From CAKSXP01 sp964609305 (lineage in GTDB: Bacteria > Bacillota > Clostridia > Oscillospirales > Oscillospiraceae): a DNA stretch of 7,514 nucleotides. The translations under genes and the position numbers were made by a program. The DNA lies in NCBI GenBank assembly GCA_964609305.1, contig CAZSRK010000075.1:1-7514 (forward strand). The letters are read 5' to 3'. Every line of letters begins with the position of its first letter. The stretch's first letter is position 1. Below are positions 1-5,941 of the stretch, piece by piece. Below the pieces are notes generated by a model. It worked only from the letters and a program-made list of their open reading frames with translations. It was not told the DNA's origin and did no database searches.

Positions 1-443
1 ATTCACTCCAGCGACTGCAAACTAATTTGCGAAAAATCCTTGACACTACCGCCTTCTTGCTTGGCTTTTTCAAATTTAGTACTTTTGCCTCAGCTTATTA
101 AGGCGCTTTAGGACCGGATAAAGCATGAAGAACACTTATAATCCGGTGTAGTGGTGTTTACAGACACACAGAATATGAAAACGCACGGCGTCGGTTATTG
201 ATTTATGAGTGCCCTCTGCTGTATCCGGCATAACTGTTTACTCAACAGGGACATAAAGAATAACCCATCAATACGAGCAGGCCGAAAAGCACCGCATATC
301 AAATTACGCAGCTTTTGGAATGACTCAAGGATTTTTGCAAGCCAATAGTTATGTTGTTTTTTAAAACTTATATTTCCTATGGTCGGATTAATGTAGTTTT
401 TAACATAACCATTGAGCTGGTTAAATGTCCGGTCAGTTCTGGC
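1..443. other. Region without a recognisable gene
   Basis: I see no supported gene here. A minus-strand frame of 87 codons (458 to 195, TTG start) resembles no family I know and has no well-placed ribosome binding site. A 7-bp inverted repeat (ACCGGAT at 113-119, ATCCGGT at 141-147, 21-nt loop) is the clearest structure. It lacks a T-tract on either strand, so I do not call it a terminator. The region lies downstream of the SLH gene and may hold its 3' untranslated part or the decayed end of another gene. Confidence 0.5.
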
Positions 444-465
444 GTATGCTGAAAGCAAAGCATAC
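444..465 (-). repeat. Inverted repeat at the end of the SLH gene
   Basis: GTATGCT (444-450) and AGCATAC (459-465) form a perfect 7-bp dyad with an 8-nt loop. It touches the stop codon (467-465) of the reconstructed SLH reading frame. Its position suggests an mRNA 3'-end structure or a weak terminator. No run of T follows on the minus strand, so an intrinsic terminator is not supported. Confidence 0.4.
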
Positions 466-670
466 TATTGCTCCTCCCCATAAAAGCCCATCTGTCCACC
501 TACGTTGTACAGGCCCCAGAAGGGGAGCGTCTCAGGGATGTTGCTACCCCATGCGTTGGGCATAGACACCCACTCAATATAGGCGTCAGGCAGCTTTGCC
601 GTGGCCACACCGGGACGGTAAAGGTAAAAGACTTCCCCGTCATTTAGTCCATAGGCATCATCGGAGATAT
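465..670 (-). pseudogene. Out-of-frame C-terminal tail of the SLH protein gene
   Basis: On the minus strand, directly after the present SLH frame and shifted by one, an open frame reads DDAYGLNDGEVFYLYRPG, continues through PNAWGSN and LPFWGLYNVGGQMGFYGEEQ, and stops at TAG 467-465. This looks like true protein: it is rich in aromatic and glycine motifs. As I recall, related secreted proteins of gut Clostridia have a similar ending, with a YGL...LYLPG...LPFxGLYNV pattern after the same upstream domain. It has no start or ribosome binding site of its own, so as the sequence stands it would not be translated. It is best read as the lost last 65 or so residues of the SLH gene, separated by the 8-bp duplication at 663-678. 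Confidence 0.8.
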
Positions 671-1651
671 GGAGATATATTGTATGCCGTTTTCAATCCA
701 GGTCTCGCCCGGCTCCTGATCGTAAGTCAGAGAGGTGAGCGTCATGGTATATAGGCCATCGGATATCTGATCCACTTGGTCAAAGCTGCCGCTGAAAGAG
801 CAGGTATAAACGCTGCCGTTGGGGTAGCCGGGGCCGGTCATGCCCATCTCGCTGTCATGATACTCTCCGGAGAAGCTGCCATCTGCGCGGATGGTGAGGG
901 TCGTGGCCCAGCCGCCGGCACCGCTGGCGAAAACAAACGACACATTCTCCAGCTCCTCTAGAACCTTTGCGTCATGGTTGTTGGGGGTAAATTCTGGCCG
1001 GTTAGCCGCAGGACTGCGCTCCGCTACTGAGACGCAGAAGCGGTGCAATATGGCTGCCGCCTGGCTCCGGGTCGCGCTCCCCTGGGGTTTCAAGGCTCCG
1101 CCATAGCCGTTTATAAGTCCCGTGTGTACAGTCCAGGAAAGGGCTTCCTCAGCATAGGCGCTAACATCGCGCCAGTCACTAAAGGCGGTGAGGCTGCTTC
1201 GGGCTGACACATCATAGCCCTTATAGGTGGCATAGCGGTAAAGAATGACAGCCATCTGCTCCCGGGTAATGGCGTCATCGGGGGCAAAGATGGTGTCTGA
1301 ATGCCCCAGCACCAGCTTTAATTCTGCAGCCCAAGCCACAGCGTCAGCATAGTAAGCGTTATCGGTCACGTCGACAAAGCCGACGCTCTGGACTGGAATG
1401 GGGGTGCCTTCCATACGGTGGAAAATGGTCACCAGCATCCCTCGGGTCATGGCTGTTTCTGGAGCAAATGTATCGTTACCCGTTCCGCTCATGAGGCCAT
1501 TCTGATAGACGTAGGCAACATCTTCTACAAACCAGTCATCCTCATATACATCGGTAAAGGTGGGGCCAGCAGCGGCAACTACGGCGGGCAGTACCCCTAG
1601 AAGCAGTACGGCAGCCAGGGCCACAGATAAGGTTTTTTTCAGAATTTTCAT
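644..1651 (-). CDS. Secreted SLH-domain protein, frameshifted near its C-terminus
   Basis: The readable frame gives 335 residues. Residues 1-28 are a signal peptide: a KKT n-region, a long hydrophobic Ala/Leu/Val core and an AAA cleavage site before GPTF. Three S-layer homology repeats follow at about 31-80, 92-140 and 157-206, each with an F-x-D-V/W start, a Gly-rich turn (NGLMSG, LKLVLGHSD, TGLINGYGG) and a TR...A..L.R end. SLH repeats generally bind secondary cell-wall polymers, so the protein should be wall-anchored. A beta-rich C-terminal domain (about 230 onward) of unknown role follows. I chose the ATG at 1651 because AGGAGG lies 9 nt upstream; an in-frame ATG at 1717 has no such site. 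The final residues (ISPMMPMD) are frameshift products: deleting one copy of the 8-bp repeat restores a 392-residue protein ending at 465. It may now be a pseudogene or a variable locus. It is divergent from the tRNA cluster. Confidence 0.85.
   Translation of the reverse strand: MKILKKTLSVALAAVLLLGVLPAVVAAAGPTFTDVYEDDWFVEDVAYVYQNGLMSGTGNDTFAPETAMTRGMLVTIFHRMEGTPIPVQSVGFVDVTDNAYYADAVAWAAELKLVLGHSDTIFAPDDAITREQMAVILYRYATYKGYDVSARSSLTAFSDWRDVSAYAEEALSWTVHTGLINGYGGALKPQGSATRSQAAAILHRFCVSVAERSPAANRPEFTPNNHDAKVLEELENVSFVFASGAGGWATTLTIRADGSFSGEYHDSEMGMTGPGYPNGSVYTCSFSGSFDQVDQISDGLYTMTLTSLTYDQEPGETWIENGIQYISISPMMPMD
663..678. repeat. Perfect 8-bp tandem duplication causing the SLH frameshift
   Basis: GGAGATAT occurs twice in direct succession (663-670 and 671-678; ATATCTCC on the coding strand). 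Eight bases are not a multiple of three, so the second copy throws the SLH gene out of frame. With one copy the coding strand reads QYISDDAYGLNDG without a break into the conserved tail. Confidence 0.9.
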
Positions 1652-1660
1652 AGGCTTTTT

Positions 1661-1670
1661 CCTCCTCTTT
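1661..1670 (-). promoter_or_regulatory. Ribosome binding site that sets the SLH gene start
   Basis: On the minus strand AAAGAGGAGG ends 9 nt before the ATG at 1651. It is a near-perfect Shine-Dalgarno sequence and fixes the start at the MKILKK methionine, directly in front of the signal peptide, rather than 22 codons upstream. Confidence 0.85.
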
Positions 1671-1709
1671 GCGGTGCTTATATGATTGTACGAGATGTTT
1701 ATATCATGC

Positions 1710-1752
1710 CATATCAACTCATTTTGCCTTTATTTCTATTGAGTTTGATATG
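1710..1752. repeat. Long imperfect inverted repeat upstream of the SLH gene
   Basis: CATATCAACTCA (1710-1721) and TGAGTTTGATATG (1740-1752) are complementary over 12 pairs with one bulged base and an 18-nt loop. The repeat lies 59-101 bp before the SLH start. It could be an operator or form a 5' untranslated hairpin. No T-tract follows. Confidence 0.55.
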
Positions 1753-1762
1753 TTTGTGATCG

Positions 1763-1794
1763 AGCTAATTTATCGTCCATTACTGCAATTAGCT
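1763..1794. repeat. Perfect 8-bp inverted repeat upstream of the SLH gene
   Basis: AGCTAATT (1763-1770) and AATTAGCT (1787-1794) pair perfectly around a 16-nt loop. It sits only 10 bp beyond the other inverted repeat, so both may belong to one regulatory region for the SLH gene. The function is not known. Confidence 0.5.
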
Positions 1795-2159
1795 TAGGTT
1801 CTGTGAAACGATACAGGGCAATTTCAGCGTAGCCAATTTCGAGTCAAACTTATCGCACATACTATCTCAGTCAGTGTAAACCTTTTGCTTTGTGAGTGGG
1901 TAAGGTTGCTCGCGCTGCTACCTCAAGGAAATAATATCAATAAAAAAGATAATTTACAATATAATAAATCAATTTTTATTTTTCCAAAATTTTTAGTGTC
2001 GCAGAATAAACGCTGAGCTGTTTTACATAAATTAGATATTGAAAACATTGACATCAAAAATTCAATTTGGAACAGGAACGATGTATTTATTAAGCAATGC
2101 ATATTATCAGGCCGTCTCATAGATGCCGCAGGTCTGCGTAAAAAATATCGATACCCCAC

Positions 2160-2188
2160 TTGACATTTGTGCCACCGTCTGGTAATAT
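2160..2188 (+). promoter_or_regulatory. Sigma-70-type promoter of the tRNA cluster
   Basis: A perfect -35 box TTGACA (2160-2165), a 17-bp spacer and TAATAT (2183-2188, one mismatch to TATAAT) lie 31 bp before tRNA-Phe. Transcription should begin near 2195, leaving about 25 nt of leader to be removed by RNase P. It is the only strong promoter seen for the three tRNAs. Confidence 0.88.
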
Positions 2189-2219
2189 AACAAAGCTGTC
2201 ACCTAAAGGGCGCAGATTA

Positions 2220-2295
<76 letters not shown>

Positions 2296-2298
2296 TAC

Positions 2299-2374
2299 GC
2301 GGGCGTAGCTCATTTGGCAGAGCGCCACCTTGCCAAGGTGGAGGTAGCGAGTTCGAATCTCGTCGCCCGCTCCA
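2299..2374 (+). tRNA. tRNA-Gly (anticodon GCC)
   Basis: This is a 76-nt cloverleaf. GCGGGCG pairs with CGCCCGC in the acceptor stem, and the anticodon arm CCACC-TTGCCAA-GGTGG gives GCC. The T-arm has GAGTTCGAATCTC, followed by discriminator T and an encoded CCA. GCC reads GGC and GGU. It lies 11 nt before tRNA-Cys in the same transcript. Confidence 0.97.
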
Positions 2375-2385
2375 ATCTATTTTTT

Positions 2386-2460
2386 GGCGCCATAGCCAAG
2401 TGGTAAGGCAGAGGACTGCAAATCCTCGATTCCCCAGTTCAAATCTGGGTGGCGCCTCCA
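2386..2460 (+). tRNA. tRNA-Cys (anticodon GCA)
   Basis: This is a 75-nt cloverleaf. GGCGCCA pairs with TGGCGCC in the acceptor stem, the anticodon arm GAGGA-CTGCAAA-TCCTC gives GCA, and the T-arm is CCCAGTTCAAATCTGGG. The discriminator is T, as expected for cysteine tRNA, and CCA is encoded. It is last in the cluster, with the terminator starting 2 nt later. Confidence 0.97.
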
Positions 2461-2461
2461 T

Positions 2462-2489
2462 AAAAGCTCTGTTTCGACAGAGCTTTTTT
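2462..2489 (+). terminator. Intrinsic terminator of the tRNA cluster (UUCG loop)
   Basis: AAAAGCTCTGT (2462-2472) pairs perfectly with ACAGAGCTTTT (2477-2487) around a TTCG tetraloop and runs into six T (2484-2489). The geometry is textbook for rho-independent termination. It also separates the tRNAs from the MATE gene that starts 34 bp further on. Confidence 0.92.
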
Positions 2490-2523
2490 GTTGCACAGAA
2501 AAGGAAAGAAATTACAGAATGGG

Positions 2524-3873
2524 ATGACCATGAAAGAAAACGCACTTACCCAAGGCAGTATCTTCAAGGGGCTTCTCAATTTTTCCCTGCCCTATATGCT
2601 TGCAAACATACTCCAGGCGCTCTATGGCAGCGTGGACGCCATGGTCGTTGGGCAATTCTCGACCTCGGCTCAGCTATCTGCCGTTGCAACAGGCAGTATG
2701 GTTATGATGACGATAAACAGCCTTGTCACCGGCCTGTGTACCGGGGGGACAGTGCTTATCGGGCAGTATTGGGGGGCGCAGAAAAAGGAAGACGTCAAGG
2801 AGACCATAGGCAACATGTTTGTGATTTTTGCGGTACTTGGTGTTGCGCTCATGGTCATATTGCTTTGTGCCTCCAGGCTTATTGTAAGCCTCATGAGCAC
2901 GCCGGAGGAAGCGATCGTACCGACGCTGGAGTACACGCGCTACTGCTACATAGGCGTAATATTCACAGCCGGTTATAACGCAGTCAGCGCTGTTTTGCGC
3001 GGCATGGGCGATTCCCAAAAGCCGCTTATCTTTATCGGGATAGCCTGTCTGTGCAATATAATTCTTGACCTTTTCCTGGTGGCTGTGTGCGATATGGGCG
3101 CCGCCGGCGCTGCGATAGCTACCAGTGCATCACAGGGCATAAGCTTTTTCATCGCTGTCATCTATCTCCGTCGCCATAATTTTGTTTTTGATTTCAAGAA
3201 GAGCAGCTTCAGGCCCATCGCAGACAAGATAAAGCGTCTTCTTCGCATTGGCGTGCCGCTGAGCCTTCAGGACGCGCTGGTAAGCCTGTCTTTCCTGTTT
3301 TTGATGGTAATAATAAACCGCATGGGCGTCATCGCCTCTGCGACCGCTGGAGCCTGTGACAAGCTCGTCACTTTTGCGATGCTGCCGCCCGGCGCGTTTA
3401 CCTCTGCCATCGCGACAGTCACGGCGCAGAACGTAGGCGCCAACCAGATGCCTCGCGCGAGAAAGAGCTTCCTGGTTGGCATGGGTATGTCCCTGGCGGT
3501 CGGCACCGTTCTGGCCGCTGTGATGGCCCTGTTCCCGGAGCAGCTTACCAGCCTTTTCACATCGGATCCGGAGGTTATAGAGATGGGACCGCTGTATCTG
3601 CTGCCATATTCGATAGAGGCGGTACTCGTCTGTTTTGTATTCAGCTATAATGGATTTTTTAACGGCTGTGGTTATTCAACGATATCGATGGCCGCACATC
3701 TTATCTCGACTTTCCTGGTACGTATTCCGGTGGCCTGGTTTTTGAGTACGCTGCCGGGGGCCAACCTTGCCTATGTAACGGCGGCCGCTCCGATATCCTC
3801 GGCGGTTCAGATTGTAATACTGTTCATATTTATGAGAATGGGCAAGTGGAAAAACCCGAAGGGTATAGCATAA
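2524..3873 (+). CDS. MATE-family multidrug/metabolite exporter
   Basis: The 449-residue length is normal for the multidrug and toxic compound extrusion family, which are inner-membrane antiporters driven by Na+ or H+. The N-terminus (LTQGSIFKGLLNFSLPYMLANILQALYGSVD, given here as the family's amphipathic start and first helix, then AMVVGQF) is typical. About twelve hydrophobic segments in two homologous halves follow. The halves are joined by a charged loop near FDFKKSSFRPIADKIKRLLRIG, with conserved patches such as VLRGMGDSQKP and IATVTAQNVGAN. I chose the ATG at 2524; ATG 2530 is equally possible, and the TTG at 2488 is unlikely because it lies inside the terminator. The ribosome binding site AAGGAAAG (2501-2508) is weak and 15 nt away. 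No promoter fits between the tRNA terminator and the gene. The substrate cannot be told. A LysR gene follows on the same strand. Confidence 0.93.
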   Translation: MTMKENALTQGSIFKGLLNFSLPYMLANILQALYGSVDAMVVGQFSTSAQLSAVATGSMVMMTINSLVTGLCTGGTVLIGQYWGAQKKEDVKETIGNMFVIFAVLGVALMVILLCASRLIVSLMSTPEEAIVPTLEYTRYCYIGVIFTAGYNAVSAVLRGMGDSQKPLIFIGIACLCNIILDLFLVAVCDMGAAGAAIATSASQGISFFIAVIYLRRHNFVFDFKKSSFRPIADKIKRLLRIGVPLSLQDALVSLSFLFLMVIINRMGVIASATAGACDKLVTFAMLPPGAFTSAIATVTAQNVGANQMPRARKSFLVGMGMSLAVGTVLAAVMALFPEQLTSLFTSDPEVIEMGPLYLLPYSIEAVLVCFVFSYNGFFNGCGYSTISMAAHLISTFLVRIPVAWFLSTLPGANLAYVTAAAPISSAVQIVILFIFMRMGKWKNPKGIA

Positions 3874-3912
3874 GGGCAAGAAGAGCCAGGGACTCACAAA
3901 AGAAGTTTCATA

Positions 3913-3956
3913 AAAGCACAGTCTCAGGTGCCGGATGCACCCGGGGACTGTGCTTT
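3913..3956 (+). terminator. Probable terminator hairpin after the MATE gene
   Basis: AAAGCACAGTC with two further pairs (3913-3925) pairs with 3944-3956 (GGGACTGTGCTTT). Above it GGTGC (3927-3931) pairs with GCACC (3937-3941) around a 5-nt loop. The stem is long and GC-rich, but the following sequence (TTTCTGG) has only three T, so termination may be incomplete or the hairpin may protect the mRNA end. Confidence 0.65.
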
Positions 3957-4006
3957 CTGGTATATTATAGTATATAAATTAAATTATTTACAAAGGAGGG
4001 CCGTCC

Positions 4007-4750
4007 ATGCTGCTAAGGCAGATGAAATATTTTGCAGCCGTTGTCGACTGCAACAGCTTTACCGAAGCTGCCCACCAGTGCTACATTTCGCAGTCGGCAA
4101 TCTCACAGCAGATACAGGCGCTGGAAAAGGAACTGGGAGTGGAACTGATACGCCGGGAGAACCGCCGGTTTGCCGTGACGCCGGCGGGGCAATATTTCTA
4201 TACGCACTGCAAGGCCATACTCGAACAGGTCAGTGATCTGATACGCGAGACCAAGCGCCTGAGCTCGGACGATAAACCGCAGTTGCGCATCGGCTATCTG
4301 CGCAACTACAGCGGGCTGGAGCTGCATCAGGCTATCGCAGAGTTTTCCGGCGTATTTCCCGAGATATCCCTGCAAAACCCTCTCAGCAGAAACGAAAAAG
4401 TCCAACTGGAGGAACTCAGGAGGCTGCCGTGTATCCTCATCTCATCCCGCGAACAGCGCATTGCAGAACAGGAATATTATCAAAACACTCTCGGTTTCGG
4501 CAGCAGCTATCTGTTTGCAGATAATCTCGAGGAGGGCAGGATGCTGGTTGTCGGCAACCGGGGCTTTCTGCCTGTGGAAAGCGTCGGGACTCTGCCGCCG
4601 GAGGGCGCCGCTATCCGGCGTCTGCCTGTCTATCAGGGCGATAAACAGCTCATGCGCAATTATTGCGCTTTTTGGAGAAAAGAACAGAGCAACTACTATA
4701 TAGAACAGTTCGCCGGAATGCTGCATGAGCTCCTTAAACAGGGAAAATAG
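4007..4750 (+). CDS. LysR-type transcriptional regulator with shortened effector domain
   Basis: The protein has 247 residues; the family usually has 290-310. Residues 1-65 are a complete LysR winged helix-turn-helix (MKYFAAVVDCNSFTEAA, then ISQSAISQQIQALEKELGVELI and VTPAG), followed by the linker helix. The effector domain starts normally (LRIGYLRNYSGLELHQAI...FPEISLQ to residue 123) but jumps directly to NPLSRNEKVQLEEL and PCILISS. That second stretch normally lies about 50 residues later, beyond the segment that forms much of the first half of the ligand pocket. The frame stays open, so this looks like an in-frame loss near 4375. The start is fixed by AAAGGAGG (3992-3999), 7 nt before the ATG. 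AT-rich -10-like sequences lie at 3961-3978. It probably regulates the operon downstream, whose promoter carries a LysR-type dyad. Loss of inducer response is an inference. Confidence 0.9.
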   Translation: MLLRQMKYFAAVVDCNSFTEAAHQCYISQSAISQQIQALEKELGVELIRRENRRFAVTPAGQYFYTHCKAILEQVSDLIRETKRLSSDDKPQLRIGYLRNYSGLELHQAIAEFSGVFPEISLQNPLSRNEKVQLEELRRLPCILISSREQRIAEQEYYQNTLGFGSSYLFADNLEEGRMLVVGNRGFLPVESVGTLPPEGAAIRRLPVYQGDKQLMRNYCAFWRKEQSNYYIEQFAGMLHELLKQGK

Positions 4751-4756
4751 GTATAT

Positions 4757-4775
4757 AAAAAGCAGACTGCTTTTT
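4757..4775 (+). terminator. Terminator of the LysR gene
   Basis: AAAAAGCA (4757-4764) and TGCTTTTT (4768-4775) form a perfect 8-bp stem with a 3-nt loop, ending in five T, 7 nt after the LysR stop. It is short and A/T-rich at the base but has the intrinsic terminator layout. It separates the regulator from the operon promoter. Confidence 0.7.
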
Positions 4776-4777
4776 GC

Positions 4778-4792
4778 ATAAGCTGAGCTTAT
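4778..4792. promoter_or_regulatory. Candidate LysR-type operator (T-N11-A dyad)
   Basis: ATAAGC-TGA-GCTTAT is a perfect 15-bp dyad containing the T-N11-A spacing (T4779, A4791) typical of LysR-type binding sites. Its centre (4785) is about 64 bp before the transcription start predicted from the promoter at 4814-4842. That is where the recognition site of such regulators usually lies. The regulator gene ends only 28 bp upstream, on the same strand. Confidence 0.6.
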
Positions 4793-4813
4793 TTGAATTT
4801 GTGGAAAAGCAGA

Positions 4814-4842
4814 TTGAAACAAAACGGATAAAGATATAAAAT
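4814..4842 (+). promoter_or_regulatory. Promoter of the DUF362-CMD-SDR operon
   Basis: TTGAAA (4814-4819) and TAAAAT (4837-4842), each one mismatch from consensus, are separated by exactly 17 bp. Transcription would start near 4849, giving a leader of about 180 nt before the first gene. I did not recognise a riboswitch or T-box in the leader. Confidence 0.65.
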
Positions 4843-5030
4843 ATAAATTGGAGTGGGCCGTCGAAAGGCTATATTCGATGCCAGTATTGAGCAGAAGGGC
4901 AGAAAAAACCATGTACGGCAACGGGAGCGAAGGCAGCAAATGCAGTCACAGCGAGGTTTTATTGCGCATCCGAAAACGAAACAGTGCCTTTTGTGCTAAA
5001 AAAATTCAATAAACGGAGGGACATGCAGTT

Positions 5031-5915
5031 ATGGAAAAAGCAAAAGTATATTTCACCAGAGAGATCACGCCGGAGAGCCTTATACGTATTTACAGGGCGC
5101 TTGGGGCGGAGCTGAAGGGCAAGGTAGGTGTGAAAATATCCACCGGCGAGCCGGGAGGAAATAATTATCTTCATCCGGAACTGATCGGTGATCTGGTCCA
5201 CGCCCTGAACGGTACTATCATCGAGTGCTGCACCGCGTATGACGGCCGCCGTATGGATCCTAAAGAGCATTGGAAGGCTATTGAGGAACACGGATTCAAG
5301 GCCATGGCCCCCTGTGACATCATGGACGAGTTTGGGGAAATGGAAATACCTGTTAAAGGCGGCTTCCACCTGGACAAGGATATCGTGGGCGAGCACCTGG
5401 CAAATTACGACTCCGTTCTCATCCTGTCCCACTTCAAGGGGCATGCGATGGGCGGGTTTGGCGGAGCACTGAAAAATATCAGCATCGGCATCGGCTCCAC
5501 GCATGGAAAGACCTATATCCATACGGCCGGGGTTACTACGAAAGCGTCGGAGCTCTTCGACAAGCTTCCGCCTCAGGATCACTTCCTCGAGTCGATGGCG
5601 GACGCCTGCAAGGCGGTAATCGAATACAAGGGCGCTGAGAATATGCTGTACATCAACGTGGCAAACCGGCTGAGCGTGGACTGCGACTGCTACTCTCATC
5701 CCGCAGAGCCCGAAATGGGCGATCTCGGCATCTTCGCTTCCACGGATCCGGTGGCGGTGGATCAGGCCTGCTACGACGCGGTGATAAACTCCCCTGATCC
5801 GGGCAAAAAGGCCCTGATCGAGCGGATGGAGTCCCGTCATGGAATCCACATTGTCGAGGCCGCTGCGCAGCTTGGCCTGGGTACCCGTGAGTATGAGATA
5901 ATCTCTCTTGATTGA
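5031..5915 (+). CDS. DUF362 domain protein
   Basis: This 294-residue protein of the DUF362 family is probably cytoplasmic: I see no signal peptide or membrane segment. Family hallmarks are the N-terminal KVGVKISTGEPGGNNYLHPE (about 32-51), SHFKGHAMGGFGGALKN (133-149) and SVDCDC with HPAEPEMGDLGIFASTDPVAVDQAC (215-247). Cys218 and Cys220 sit in the conserved CDC motif and could bind metal, which is unproven. Some DUF362 proteins add a C-terminal ferredoxin domain; this one has none and looks complete for the short form. The biochemical role of the family is not established, though iron-sulfur or redox functions are often suggested. The start is set by GGAGGG (5015-5020), 10 nt upstream. It is the first gene of the operon, with 26 bp before the CMD-like gene. 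Confidence 0.9.
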   Translation: MEKAKVYFTREITPESLIRIYRALGAELKGKVGVKISTGEPGGNNYLHPELIGDLVHALNGTIIECCTAYDGRRMDPKEHWKAIEEHGFKAMAPCDIMDEFGEMEIPVKGGFHLDKDIVGEHLANYDSVLILSHFKGHAMGGFGGALKNISIGIGSTHGKTYIHTAGVTTKASELFDKLPPQDHFLESMADACKAVIEYKGAENMLYINVANRLSVDCDCYSHPAEPEMGDLGIFASTDPVAVDQACYDAVINSPDPGKKALIERMESRHGIHIVEAAAQLGLGTREYEIISLD

Positions 5916-5941
5916 CCCCGCGGGAAAAAGGAGAGTGCGTC

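Larger units (their letters stand above)
1671..2159. other. AT-rich intergenic spacer between divergent SLH gene and tRNA cluster
   Basis: I find no convincing gene here. A 78-codon minus-strand frame (2159 to 1923) resembles nothing I know and has the low-complexity look of AT-rich DNA. The half next to the SLH gene carries two inverted repeats, listed separately. A TACAAT on the minus strand at about 1683-1688 could be its -10 box, but the only good -35-like hexamer (TTGATA) is 21 nt away, so the promoter is uncertain. The stretch at about 1930-2060 is notably richer in A/T than the coding DNA. Confidence 0.5.

Noticed and set aside
40..68. TTGACA at 40-45 as a promoter
   Set aside because: There is no -10 box at 16-18 bp spacing and no gene follows.
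195..458. 87-codon minus-strand frame downstream of the SLH gene
   Set aside because: It has a TTG start, no family resemblance and no good start signal. The GGAGGAG upstream codes for Glu-Glu in the SLH tail.
380..463. ATG at 463 on the minus strand, 7 nt after GGAGGAG
   Set aside because: The spacing is ideal, but the frame encodes only about 26 unremarkable residues, and the GGAGGAG is explained as coding sequence of the SLH tail.
4442..4939. 165-codon minus-strand frame opposite the end of the LysR gene
   Set aside because: It is antisense to a conserved gene, lacks family features, and its hydrophobic look comes from the reverse reading.
4959..5849. 296-codon minus-strand frame opposite DUF362
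   Set aside because: It is a shadow of the DUF362 gene, whose plus-strand motifs and ribosome binding site are clear.
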